Shown piece after piece: positions 13,680 to 24,365 of a stretch of DNA of 64,000 nucleotides; the stretch's first letter is position 1; every line of letters starts with the position of its first letter. Under the pieces are notes generated by a model. It did not search any database. It had not been told where the DNA came from and saw only the letters and a program-made list of their open reading frames with translations. A program made the translations under genes and the position numbers. Origin of the DNA: Rhodococcus sp. Leaf247 (lineage in GTDB: Bacteria > Actinomycetota > Actinomycetes > Mycobacteriales > Mycobacteriaceae); the NCBI RefSeq assembly GCF_001426185.1, contig NZ_LMRP01000001.1, forward strand, positions 62,483-126,482. The letters run 5' to 3'.

Positions 13680-14147
13680 TCAGGCGTACCGGTTGGCCAG
13701 TTGCTCGAGGGTGGCGGTGATTCCGACGACGTTCTTGTCCGTCTGCTTGGTCAGTTCGAGCATCGCCGGAGCCTTGGCGGTGCCGTAGATGAACGATTCC
13801 GTGACGTCGGTCGTCGTCGGCGAGGTCTGCGCGAACTCCCAGCGCCACTTGTGTCCCAGCGGGTGCTGCCACTCGATGACCTTGGTGTCACCGGTGTCCA
13901 CGAACTCCGTCACCGTGCTGGTGATCCGGTACGGCAGGCCGAACTGCTTCATCTTCACCGAGAACTTGGCTCCGTTCGACAGAGGCGACGGGCCCTTCAC
14001 GGTGTCCTTGACGGTGCCGGAGCCGTCGAGCTCGCCGTGACGATGCGGGTCGGCCACCTGTGCGAAGAGTTCGTCTGCCGATGCGTTCACGGTCACCCGT
14101 CGGGCGATCACACGGTCGCCACGGTCCACTGTCGTCACTGATGTCAT
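13680..14147 (-). CDS. SRPBCC-superfamily protein
   Basis: The 155-residue protein is predicted to have the START-like fold of polyketide cyclases. VTVNASADELFAQVADPHRHGELDGSG near the N-terminus is the usual opening of this superfamily, followed by beta strands and a C-terminal helix ending EQLANRYA. ATG 14147 is chosen. A CACAAT hexamer lies seven bases before it. It follows nadC after 37 bases and may be co-transcribed or separate. The ligand is unknown. Confidence 0.8.
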   Translation of the reverse strand: MTSVTTVDRGDRVIARRVTVNASADELFAQVADPHRHGELDGSGTVKDTVKGPSPLSNGAKFSVKMKQFGLPYRITSTVTEFVDTGDTKVIEWQHPLGHKWRWEFAQTSPTTTDVTESFIYGTAKAPAMLELTKQTDKNVVGITATLEQLANRYA

Positions 14148-14184
14148 GTGACCGATTGTGCCCGAGGAGCCCGACACCGAAACG

Positions 14185-15054
14185 TCAGCCGAAGTCGAGG
14201 CCCAGGTCGAGCACCGTCACCGAGTGCGTGAGAGCGCCCACGGCGAGGAAGTCGACGCCCGTGCCGGCGTACTCGGCGGCCGAGTCCAACGTCAGCCCTC
14301 CGGACGATTCGAGCCGCGTACCCGGAGCCGATCTGTCTCGTCTCTGCACGGCCATCTGTGTCTGCCACAGGGGGAAGTTGTCGAGCAGGACGAGGTCTAC
14401 GTTCTCGGCCAACACCTCGTCGAGTTGTTCGAGCGTGTCCACCTCGACCTCGCACGCGATGTCGGGTGCCGCACGCCGCACGGCATGCAGTGCGGCGACC
14501 ACGGACCCCGCCGCGACCACGTGGTTGTCCTTGATCAGCGCGGCATCTCCGAGGCCCATCCGGTGGTTGGTTCCGCCACCGGCCCGCACGGCGTACTTCT
14601 GCAGTGCGCGCAGTCCGGGGAGGGTCTTGCGACTGTCCCGGACGACACATTTCGTTCCCGCTACGGCGTCGACCCAGGCGGCGGTCGCCGTGGCGATGCC
14701 GGACAGATGGCACAGCAGGTTCAGCATCGTCCGCTCGGCCGTCAGCAGTTCACGCGTCGACGTCTCGACGGTGAGGACGACGTCACCGGGCTCGACGCGC
14801 GTGCCGTCGGCGACCCGGTGCACCGTCTCGTAGGTCCCGGCGACCTCGTCGAGGACCACGAGCGCCACGTCGACACCGGCCACGGTGCCGTAGCCGCGCG
14901 AGACCACGGATGCTCGCGTGCGCGCGTCGGCGGACACCGTCGCGAGCGTCGTCACGTCGGGTCCGTAACGCAGGTCTTCCTCGAGGGCTCTGCGCACCAC
15001 GTCGAGAATCTCGTCGCGGTCGACGGGGACCAGATCATCGGTCGAGGCGGTCAC
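14185..15054 (-). CDS. nadC: Quinolinate phosphoribosyltransferase (decarboxylating)
   Basis: NadC converts quinolinate and PRPP to nicotinate mononucleotide. It has 289 residues with RTMLNLLCHLSGIAT, DSRKTLPGLRALQKYAVRAGG, the substrate-contact HRMGL, LIKDNH, and VEVDTLEQL. GTG 15054 overlaps the nadB stop. It completes the nadA-nadB-nadC operon that makes NaMN from aspartate. Confidence 0.97.
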   Translation of the reverse strand: MTASTDDLVPVDRDEILDVVRRALEEDLRYGPDVTTLATVSADARTRASVVSRGYGTVAGVDVALVVLDEVAGTYETVHRVADGTRVEPGDVVLTVETSTRELLTAERTMLNLLCHLSGIATATAAWVDAVAGTKCVVRDSRKTLPGLRALQKYAVRAGGGTNHRMGLGDAALIKDNHVVAAGSVVAALHAVRRAAPDIACEVEVDTLEQLDEVLAENVDLVLLDNFPLWQTQMAVQRRDRSAPGTRLESSGGLTLDSAAEYAGTGVDFLAVGALTHSVTVLDLGLDFG

Positions 15055-16670
15055 GACACTCCTACGGTGGTGGTGGTCCCGAACGACGTCGTCGCCCGGG
15101 CGAAGGACGGGTCGTCGTCGTGACGGACGAGAACGATGTCGCCGTCCTCCGACAGACGGAAGGCGCGGCTGCGGCGCTGGGCCGGATCCGAGTCGACATG
15201 ATCGAGTCGGGTGTGCGCCCCGCGTGTCTCGGTACGCAGTGCCGCCGCACGAACGGTGGCGGACGCGAGCATCGTCATCGCCGCGTCTTCCACATCGCGC
15301 ACCGACGTGACCGGCCGCGTCTGCGCGGAATCCAGGACGGCCGATGCCCGGCGGAGACCGTCCGCATCGCGGACGACGCCGACGTCGCGCGTCATCGTCG
15401 CCTGCAGCACGTCACGATCCAGACGGCGGAGGTCGCCCAGCTCGGTGGGTTCCCCGACGACGGGAGTTCCGAGCCGTGCCCGTGCCGCTCGCGCCACACG
15501 GGTGCCGAGGACGACGCCCTCGAGCAGCGAGTTCGACGCCAGACGGTTCGCACCGTGCAGACCCGTCCGTGCCACCTCACCAGCGGCGAAGAGACCGGGT
15601 ACGGATGTGCGACCGTCGGTGTCGGTCACGACTCCCCCGCAGGCGTAGTGCGCGGCCGGCGCCACCGGGATCGGCGACTCGGACGGGTCGACACCCATGT
15701 CGAGGCACGCGGCGGTGACCGTCGGAAAGCGGCGATGCATGTCGCGTACCGGTCGTGCGTCGAGCAGAACGTGGTCCGCGCCCGACGCGGCCAGTTGCCG
15801 AGCGATGGTGCGGGACACGACATCTCGTGGTGCCAGATCTCCCATCGGGTGGACACCCTGCATGATCGAGCGTCCGTCGAGGTCGGTCAGTCTCGCACCT
15901 TCGCCGCGCACTGCCTCGCTGACGAGGGGCAGACGTCCTCGCCCGCCGGGGCTGAACAACACGGTCGGGTGGAACTGCACGAATTCCACGTCGGCGATGG
16001 ACGCACCGGCGCGCAGAGCGAGTGCGACACCGTCCGCCGTCGCTCCGGAGGGATTGGTGCTGGCCGCGTAGAGCATGCCGTTGCCACCGGTCGCGATCAG
16101 CACGGCGGGCGCGCGGACTATGCCCACGTCGACACCCGGTGTCGTCCCGCCGAGGGAGACGACCACACCGGCCGCACCCTCGGGGCCGACGACGACCTGC
16201 AGCGCCGTGGCACCGCCCACGGTGGCGGGCGCCGTCGACGACAGTGCTCGCTGGATCTCACGCCCGGTCGCGTCCCCGCCCGCATGCACGATGCGGCTGA
16301 CGCTGTGTCCGCCCTCGCGGGTGCGCGACACCTGTCCGTCCCGACCGTGGTCGAACGTGGCGCCCAGCGCAACCAAGGTGTCGAAGGCATCCGACCCCGC
16401 GCCGACGATGGACCGCACCGCGGCCTCGTCGCACAACCCGGCACCGGCGGTCAGCGTGTCGCGGACGTGCGCCTCGACGTCGTCACCTGTCGCGATGGCG
16501 ACGCCGCCCTGCGCGTACTGCGTCGACGTGCCCTCGATGTCCTTGCCGACGACGAGTACCCGCATGCCGAGGCGTGTGGCCTCGATGGCCGCGGCCAGTC
16601 CGGCCACGCCACCGCCCACGACCACGAGATCGGCGTCGGCCTCCCACGCAGGCGTGAGAGGGGTGCTCAC
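15051..16670 (-). CDS. nadB: L-aspartate oxidase
   Basis: NadB is a flavoprotein that oxidises aspartate to iminoaspartate for quinolinate synthase. The 539 residues begin with a Rossmann FAD site [30 protein letters not shown] and the FAD-linked FQFHPTVLF, plus [19 protein letters not shown] near the C-terminal third, fit the family. Its start GTG at 16670 overlaps the nadA stop by four bases. Confidence 0.97.
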   Translation of the reverse strand: MSTPLTPAWEADADLVVVGGGVAGLAAAIEATRLGMRVLVVGKDIEGTSTQYAQGGVAIATGDDVEAHVRDTLTAGAGLCDEAAVRSIVGAGSDAFDTLVALGATFDHGRDGQVSRTREGGHSVSRIVHAGGDATGREIQRALSSTAPATVGGATALQVVVGPEGAAGVVVSLGGTTPGVDVGIVRAPAVLIATGGNGMLYAASTNPSGATADGVALALRAGASIADVEFVQFHPTVLFSPGGRGRLPLVSEAVRGEGARLTDLDGRSIMQGVHPMGDLAPRDVVSRTIARQLAASGADHVLLDARPVRDMHRRFPTVTAACLDMGVDPSESPIPVAPAAHYACGGVVTDTDGRTSVPGLFAAGEVARTGLHGANRLASNSLLEGVVLGTRVARAARARLGTPVVGEPTELGDLRRLDRDVLQATMTRDVGVVRDADGLRRASAVLDSAQTRPVTSVRDVEDAAMTMLASATVRAAALRTETRGAHTRLDHVDSDPAQRRSRAFRLSEDGDIVLVRHDDDPSFARATTSFGTTTTVGVS

Positions 16671-17704
16671 TCGCCGCCGCCGGGGGACCCGATGGCGATC
16701 ATGCGCTCCACCGACGCACGCGCTCGCTCAGCGGTGGCGAGGTCGACGTGCACCTCGTCCTTGCCCTCGGTGAGACACCGCAGCAGGGCCGCGGGAGTGA
16801 TCATCTTCATGTAGGGGCAGGACGCGCGGTCGTTGACTGCCTGGAAGTCCACACCCGGCGCGGCTTTACGCAGCTGATGCAGCATGCCGATCTCCGTGGC
16901 CACCAGGACCTGCGTGGCGCGGGTGGTCCGTGCGGCGTCCAACATTCCTCCGGTGGAGAGGATCTTGACCTTCTCCTCGGGGACGAAGCCCTCTCCCGCC
17001 AGGTACAGAGCGGACGTCGCACAACCGCATTCCGGGTGGACGTAGAGCTCCGCGTCCGGGTAGGCGCGAGACCGAGCGGTCAACTCGTCCCCGTTGATGC
17101 CGGCGTGCACGTGGCACTCCCCCGCCCAGATGTGCATGTTGGTGCGCCCGGTCTGTCGGCGGACGTGGGCGCCCAGGAACTGGTCGGGAAGGAACAGCAC
17201 CTCGCGGTCGCGGTCGATGGAGTTCACTACCTCGACGGCGTTGGACGACGTGCAGCAGATGTCGGTGAGGCCTTTGACCTCGGCCGTCGTGTTGACGTAG
17301 GAGACGACGACCGCGTCGGGGTGCTCGGCCTTCCACTCGCGCAGCTGCGCCGCATCGATGGAATCGGCGAGGGAGCATCCGGCGCGCTCGTCGGGAATGA
17401 GCACCGTCTTGGACGGGGCGAGGATCTTGGCGGTCTCGGCCATGAAGTGGACGCCGCAGAAGACGATGGTGTCCTCTTCGGCCTGCGCCGCGATGCGGGA
17501 CAGGGCGAGGGAATCGCCGACGTGGTGTGCGATGTCCTGGATCGCGGGCAGCTGATAGTTGTGCGCGAGGATCGTGGCGTTCTTCGCTTCCGCGAGGCGC
17601 AGGATCTCCTCTGCCCACTCCGGTCCGGCCTCGACGCCGGAATACCCGCCCGGTCCGTCGACGACGGCCGAGTGTCCACCGAATCGCGTGGTCGTGATCG
17701 ACAT
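16667..17704 (-). CDS. nadA: Quinolinate synthase A
   Basis: NadA condenses iminoaspartate with dihydroxyacetone phosphate and holds a 4Fe-4S cluster. It has 345 residues. The three cluster cysteines can be placed in [17 protein letters not shown] and [20 protein letters not shown] near the N-terminus is typical. ATG 17704 has a strong GAGGAG six bases upstream. The gene is divergent from nrtR, and the palindrome at 17775-17797 lies about 70 bases upstream, so NrtR repression in response to NAD status is likely. Confidence 0.96.
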   Translation of the reverse strand: MSITTTRFGGHSAVVDGPGGYSGVEAGPEWAEEILRLAEAKNATILAHNYQLPAIQDIAHHVGDSLALSRIAAQAEEDTIVFCGVHFMAETAKILAPSKTVLIPDERAGCSLADSIDAAQLREWKAEHPDAVVVSYVNTTAEVKGLTDICCTSSNAVEVVNSIDRDREVLFLPDQFLGAHVRRQTGRTNMHIWAGECHVHAGINGDELTARSRAYPDAELYVHPECGCATSALYLAGEGFVPEEKVKILSTGGMLDAARTTRATQVLVATEIGMLHQLRKAAPGVDFQAVNDRASCPYMKMITPAALLRCLTEGKDEVHVDLATAERARASVERMIAIGSPGGGE

Positions 17705-17774
17705 GAAGTACTCCTCGCGTGCGTTCGGCGACGGAATTCGCCGGGTGCCGATCCGCCGGAATGGACCCGGCGGG

Positions 17775-17797
17775 GTTTTCGACTTATGATCGAAAAC
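17775..17797. promoter_or_regulatory. Probable NrtR operator between nadA and nrtR
   Basis: A perfect inverted repeat: GTTTTCGA (17775-17782), seven-base spacer, TCGAAAAC (17790-17797). It lies between the divergent nadA and the Nudix-family regulator gene, which is where an autoregulating NAD repressor would bind. Binding itself is inferred. Confidence 0.8.
17785..17790 (+). promoter_or_regulatory. Probable -10 element of nrtR, inside the operator
   Basis: TATGAT followed by seven bases and then GTG at 17798. The hexamer sits in the spacer and first base of the palindrome, so a bound repressor would cover it. An ATG at 17786 lies inside the hexamer and is therefore unlikely to be the start. 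Confidence 0.6.
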
Positions 17798-18541
17798 GTG
17801 ATTCACCGTAGCACCGCCACCGACGAGCACCCCCGGGTCGGCCTCGATCCGGCCGCAGGACCCGTTCACGAAGTCCTGTCCGTCGTCTTCCAGGTGCGCG
17901 AACAGGTTGCCCACCGGCCGGCCGAACTGTGCGTCCTGCTGTGGCAGCGAGCCCTGGCGCCGGCACGCGGAACATGGTCCCTGCCCGGTGGTCGGCTGGG
18001 CGACGACGAGAACCTCATGGATTCCGCACGACGCCAGCTCGCCGAGAAGGTCGACGTGCGGGAGGTGCGGCACCTCGAGCAACTGTCGGTGTTCTCCGAA
18101 CCCGGCCGGGTTCCCGGAGAACGCCGGATCGCCTCCACGTTCCTCGGCCTGGTGCCGATCGACGGTGATCCCCGACTTCCCGTCGACACCGCGTGGCATG
18201 CGGTCGCGGATCTCCCCGACACGGCCTTCGACCACGGGACGATGGTCTCGCATGCACGGACCAGGCTGGCGGCGAAACTGTCCTACACCAACATCGCTTT
18301 CGCGTTGGCGCCCACGGAGTTCAGCATGTCGACGCTTCGCGACATCTATTGTGCCGCATTGGGTTACCAGGTCGACACGACGAATCTTCAACGCGTCCTG
18401 AATCGGCGACGAGTGATCGAATCGACCGGTCGAACCGCCCCTCCCGGCCCCACCGGCGGACGACCGGCGGCGCTCTACAAGTTCCGCGACACCGCCCTCC
18501 GTGTCACCGACGAGTTCGCTGCCCTGCGCCCACCGGGGTGA
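17798..18541 (+). CDS. nrtR: NrtR-type Nudix-related transcriptional regulator of NAD synthesis
   Basis: This protein of 247 residues (251 from ATG 17786) joins an N-terminal Nudix fold to a C-terminal winged helix. The Nudix box is degenerate: [23 protein letters not shown] keeps the first Glu but lacks the REVxEE metal site, so it likely senses rather than hydrolyses nucleotides. The region [20 protein letters not shown] followed by RRR and RPAALYKF is the wHTH of the family. It is divergent from nadA, as Rv1593c is. I favour the GTG at 17798 because the upstream ATG lies in the promoter hexamer. Confidence 0.88.
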   Translation: MIHRSTATDEHPRVGLDPAAGPVHEVLSVVFQVREQVAHRPAELCVLLWQRALAPARGTWSLPGGRLGDDENLMDSARRQLAEKVDVREVRHLEQLSVFSEPGRVPGERRIASTFLGLVPIDGDPRLPVDTAWHAVADLPDTAFDHGTMVSHARTRLAAKLSYTNIAFALAPTEFSMSTLRDIYCAALGYQVDTTNLQRVLNRRRVIESTGRTAPPGPTGGRPAALYKFRDTALRVTDEFAALRPPG

Positions 18542-18548
18542 CCGCTCG

Positions 18549-19664
18549 TCAGCTCGGGACTCTGCCGGGCCCGACGGTCGTCGACTGTTCGGGATCACGT
18601 CGGTCGAGTACGACGGTATCGCCGCCGCGGGCCTTCGCGGAGTACATGGCCCGGTCGGCATGGATCAGGAGCACCTCCGCGTCGCGCGGCGTGGCCCGCA
18701 CGGGTGACGACGCGACGCCGATGCTCAGACTGGAGTCCGGGTCGGACTGTTCGAGGTAGGTGGCGCAGAGAGATGCGGCGCGCGACATCACCTCGTCGAG
18801 CGGCAGCGCGGTGATGACGGCGAACTCCTCGCCTCCCGTGCGCGCGGTGATCGACGGTGACGGGAACGCCTCGTCGATGATCGCCGCCGTCCGTCGGATC
18901 ACCGCGTCACCGTGATGGTGACCGAACCGGTCGTTGATCGATTTGAAGCGGTCGATGTCGACCACGACGGCCGCGAGGTCGACGCGAAGTCCGACCAGGT
19001 CGTCCGCCGAGGCGGTGAGTCCGCGTCGATTGCGGAGACCGGTCAACGGATCGAGATAGGCCGCCGCGACGTCGCTCTTCTGGATGAACTGCAAGCGGTA
19101 GATCGAAATCGGTGCGAGAAAGAGCACCATGACGATGAGCATTGCGTAGGTCACGGCCAATCGCGTGACCTCCGTGCCGGATTCGGCGTCCGACCTCACT
19201 GCCGACGCGAACACCGCAATACAGACGGCCACCGACACGGTGTGATGCGCAGCGAACACGCGTGGCGTGTGGAACGTGGCGACGTAACTGCTGGCCACGC
19301 CGAACAGGATGGTGCAGGGCAGAAGTGCCAGCGGGTCGGACAGCGACAGGATCACCGCGGACAGCCCGATGTCCGCATATGCCACGAAGGCCAGGGACAT
19401 TCTGCGCGAGGGCCAGGGACCCCGGATCCACGCGGCCCCGACCGCAGCCGTTCCCACCGCGTTGGCGAACACGATCACCGATCCCACCCCTGAAGCAGCT
19501 GTCGGCGGCGATACTCCGGCCACGACGTACAGCGCCGCGAACAACAGACACGACAACCCGATCAGAACTCGCGTCGAGGCGAGGGCGGTGTGGGTCTCGA
19601 AGTACTTCACCGTCCACCTGTAGTCGACGGGGCTGCTCAGCCAGCGTAGGACGGGATTCGCCAC
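18549..19664 (-). CDS. Membrane-bound GGDEF diguanylate cyclase
   Basis: The 371-residue protein has about six membrane helices in its first 190 residues, then a GGDEF domain that would make cyclic di-GMP from two GTP. Signatures are [31 protein letters not shown] and the active-site loop GGEEF, an accepted active variant. No EAL domain and no obvious RxxD inhibitory site before the loop were seen. GTG 19664 is chosen because AGGAAGG lies nine bases upstream. A GTG at 19703 would add 13 residues. It converges on nrtR with seven bases between. Confidence 0.9.
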   Translation of the reverse strand: MANPVLRWLSSPVDYRWTVKYFETHTALASTRVLIGLSCLLFAALYVVAGVSPPTAASGVGSVIVFANAVGTAAVGAAWIRGPWPSRRMSLAFVAYADIGLSAVILSLSDPLALLPCTILFGVASSYVATFHTPRVFAAHHTVSVAVCIAVFASAVRSDAESGTEVTRLAVTYAMLIVMVLFLAPISIYRLQFIQKSDVAAAYLDPLTGLRNRRGLTASADDLVGLRVDLAAVVVDIDRFKSINDRFGHHHGDAVIRRTAAIIDEAFPSPSITARTGGEEFAVITALPLDEVMSRAASLCATYLEQSDPDSSLSIGVASSPVRATPRDAEVLLIHADRAMYSAKARGGDTVVLDRRDPEQSTTVGPGRVPS

Positions 19665-19703
19665 CCGGGACGGCCTTCCTACGCGAACGATGAGGCCCCC
19701 CAC

Positions 19704-19722
19704 GCGGCCTTCGGAAGGCCGC
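19704..19722 (-). terminator. Hairpin between the DUF2567-like gene and the GGDEF gene
   Basis: An eight-base stem (GCGGCCTT and AAGGCCGC) with a three-base loop lies 50 bases after the upstream minus-strand gene. No T-run follows, so termination is tentative. Confidence 0.45.
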
Positions 19723-19771
19723 CCCGTGACTGCTCAGTGAAGCAGACGAACCGGTGCTCCGAGCCCGAATG

Positions 19772-20338
19772 TCACGAGCTCGACATCGACTCGTCGGACG
19801 CTTCCACGGTGTCACCGCGTCGCAGATCGTCCGACGCGGACAGTGCCGCGATCAGGACGATCGTCACCGCCGCGGCCAGCGGCTGCGCGAGCAGCGCCAG
19901 CGGTGTCGACATACCGGGAGCGAGCCCGACGACATCGCCTCGTGCTGCACCCTCGGCGGAGGCGTAGCGAAGGGCACCCACGGCGAGACCGACCCCGGCG
20001 GCGACTGCGGATCCGGCGAACGCGCCGACCACGGTGTCGACCGCGAGACGCGGACCACGATCGGAGACGACGGACCAGACGCCCACTGTCGCAACCACTC
20101 CGGCCGCGGCCGTGATGCAGAGGAACAGAGCCAGTGCGTCGAATCGGTGATCGCTCTCCCCGGTCAACACGATCGCGCGACCGTCGCCGACGGCGGCGAC
20201 GTGCTCCACCGGAGCCGTCAGCGCCCACAGCGCGCCGAGGACGAGACCGACCGACGCGAACGATGCGACGACGCGCAGCGAGCGTCCGATCGAGCCACCA
20301 CGACGTGACGCCACCTCGGACATGTCGACTTCGTTCAC
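19772..20338 (-). CDS. Membrane protein, probably DUF2567 family
   Basis: This 188-residue protein has about four hydrophobic helices, with an extracytoplasmic-looking loop TAPVEHVAAVGDGRAIVLTGES after the first, which recalls DUF2567 proteins of mycobacteria. Function is unknown. The GTG at 20338 lies seven bases after TAGGCT. An ATG five codons later is the alternative and has no ribosome site either. The gene is divergent from a TetR regulator. Confidence 0.72.
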   Translation of the reverse strand: MNEVDMSEVASRRGGSIGRSLRVVASFASVGLVLGALWALTAPVEHVAAVGDGRAIVLTGESDHRFDALALFLCITAAAGVVATVGVWSVVSDRGPRLAVDTVVGAFAGSAVAAGVGLAVGALRYASAEGAARGDVVGLAPGMSTPLALLAQPLAAAVTIVLIAALSASDDLRRGDTVEASDESMSSS

Positions 20339-20345
20339 ACCGGCC

Positions 20346-20351
20346 AGCCTA
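20346..20351 (-). promoter_or_regulatory. -10 element of the DUF2567-like gene
   Basis: TAGGCT on the minus strand, seven bases before the GTG at 20338, which implies an mRNA beginning at or next to the start codon. Confidence 0.5.
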
Positions 20352-20368
20352 GGCTGTGCGGGAACGAC

Positions 20369-20386
20369 CGTCCGGGTCGACGGACG
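20369..20386. promoter_or_regulatory. Candidate TetR operator
   Basis: CGTCCG, six bases, CGGACG: an 18-base inverted repeat midway between the divergent membrane gene and the tetR gene. Size and position fit a TetR-family site. No footprint is known. Confidence 0.4.
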
Positions 20387-20407
20387 AGTAGCCGAGAGGA
20401 CGCGCGC

Positions 20408-21004
20408 ATGCAGTTGCGGAAGAACGACGTCGTCGACGGCGCGCTCGTGATCCTCGACGACTACGGACTCGCGGACTTGTCGATGCGCCGCCTCGCCGGG
20501 TCACTCGGCGTGGCACCGGGCGCTCTGTACTGGCACGTGGCCAACAAACAGGCACTTCTCGGTGCGGTATCGGATCGCATTCTCGGCCGGCTCGATCGAT
20601 CCGTCGGCGCGGAGCAGCACCCTCTGGACGACGTACGGGCGCGGGCGCACCGCCTGCGCGACGCACTCCTCGCCCACCGCGACGGGGCCGAGGTCGTCGC
20701 GTCGAGCTTGTCGGCCCGCACGGTCACCCATCCTGTGCGGTCGACCTTCGCCGCCGATCTCATCGCCGCGGGCCTGTCCACGGGCGACGCGGACCATGCC
20801 GCGGACGCCGTCCTGTACTACGTCCTGGGAGCGACGACCGACGAGCAGTCGCGCCTGCAGATGGAGTCGGCCGGAGCTGCGCCGGTCCCGGAATCCGCGG
20901 GCACGGACCAGCACCTCGACACGGACGCCACCGCTCGGTTCGCGTTCGGCCTCGAACTCTTCGTCGACGGCATCAGGCGCCGCGTCCGTACGCTGAACGC
21001 GTGA
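20408..21004 (+). CDS. TetR/AcrR-family regulator (TetR_C type)
   Basis: The 198-residue protein has an N-terminal helix-turn-helix at residues 24-52 (LSMRRLAGSLGVAPGALYWHV) that follows the Tet-repressor pattern including the Y-W-H recognition helix. Its C-terminal half resembles TetR_C ligand domains. A GAGAGGAC lies upstream of ATG 20408. Its stop overlaps the start of the FAD protein gene as GTGA, so the pair is an operon and the regulator probably controls it and possibly the divergent membrane gene. Confidence 0.9.
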   Translation: MQLRKNDVVDGALVILDDYGLADLSMRRLAGSLGVAPGALYWHVANKQALLGAVSDRILGRLDRSVGAEQHPLDDVRARAHRLRDALLAHRDGAEVVASSLSARTVTHPVRSTFAADLIAAGLSTGDADHAADAVLYYVLGATTDEQSRLQMESAGAAPVPESAGTDQHLDTDATARFAFGLELFVDGIRRRVRTLNA

Positions 21005-21930
21005 CCTCCTCGACGTCTCCCGTCACCCTGCTCGGCGCCGGAATCTCCGGCGCCGCCTGCGCTCGCGTCCTCCGCGACGCGGGCATTCCGTTCGTCGTGC
21101 GCAACCGAGGCCGCGCAGTCGGCGGGCGGATGTCCTCGCCCGAGGTCCACGGTCGCAGAGTCGATCTCGGCGCCGGCTACTTCACCGTGCGCGACGACGG
21201 CTTCCGTGATGTCGTGGCCGACTGGGCCTCTCGCGGACTCGTGCACGAGTGGACCGACACCTTCACCGTGTTGGCGAAGGGCAAGGCCCCGGAGCAGAAG
21301 CCGGGCCCGATGCGCTGGGGCTCCCCCGGCGGGCTGCGCTCCCTGGTCGAGGACTTGCTCGCAGACATCGATATCGACGCCACCGAGGCGGACGCTCTGC
21401 CCGCCGGCCACGTCGTCGTGGCGATGCCCGACCCCCAGGCCTCCCGACTCGTGGAGGTTCCGGACCCCGTCGACTACGACCCCGTGATCGCGGTGGCCCT
21501 CGGGTTGTCCGCCGACGACGCCCGTCGACTCCCGTTCGACGACGCTGCCTTCGTCTCCGACGACGCGGACATCGAGTTCCTGGCGCGCGACGGTGCACGA
21601 CGCGGTGACGGGGCGCCGGTGATCGTCGCCCACACGACGTCCGCGCGCGCCCGGCGGCATCTCGAGGATCCGGCCGGCGCGGTGCCGACGGTCGTCGACG
21701 CGGTCGCGGCACTCACCGGCATCGGGGCTCCCGAGTGGACGCACACCCACCGGTGGACGTTCGCGAAACCGTCCGGTGCGCACGACCGCAGTCACGGCAT
21801 CGTCGAGTCGGAGGACCGACTGATCGGTTTCGCGGGCGACCAGTGGTGTCCGGAAGGTTCACCGCGGGTCGAGAGCGCCTGGAGATCGGGCACGGATCTC
21901 GGACGCGCCCTCGTCGACCGGCTGTCCTGA
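21001..21930 (+). CDS. FAD-dependent oxidoreductase (renalase/amine-oxidase-like)
   Basis: The 309-residue flavoprotein begins with a Rossmann motif VTLLGAGISGAACARVLRDAG, then GRAVGGRMSSPEVHG and DLGAGYFTVRD, the order seen in bacterial renalase-like NAD(P)/FAD proteins. The C-terminal GFAGDQWCPEGSPRVESAWRSG closes the FAD site. The substrate is unknown. Coupling to tetR by a four-base overlap suggests ligand-controlled expression. Confidence 0.85.
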   Translation: MTSSTSPVTLLGAGISGAACARVLRDAGIPFVVRNRGRAVGGRMSSPEVHGRRVDLGAGYFTVRDDGFRDVVADWASRGLVHEWTDTFTVLAKGKAPEQKPGPMRWGSPGGLRSLVEDLLADIDIDATEADALPAGHVVVAMPDPQASRLVEVPDPVDYDPVIAVALGLSADDARRLPFDDAAFVSDDADIEFLARDGARRGDGAPVIVAHTTSARARRHLEDPAGAVPTVVDAVAALTGIGAPEWTHTHRWTFAKPSGAHDRSHGIVESEDRLIGFAGDQWCPEGSPRVESAWRSGTDLGRALVDRLS

Positions 21931-21997
21931 GCAAGTCCTCTCACCGCTCTGATCTGCGGCCGCACTCGCCGACGCGTGACTCGGGGTTCGGCCGGGA

Positions 21998-22003
21998 TAG
22001 GGT
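21998..22003 (+). promoter_or_regulatory. -10 element of glgX
   Basis: TAGGGT, then seven bases, then the ATG at 22011. No ribosome binding site fits between. Confidence 0.5.
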
Positions 22004-22010
22004 TTCGCAC

Positions 22011-24356
<2,346 letters not shown>

Positions 24357-24365
24357 GGAAGCGCT

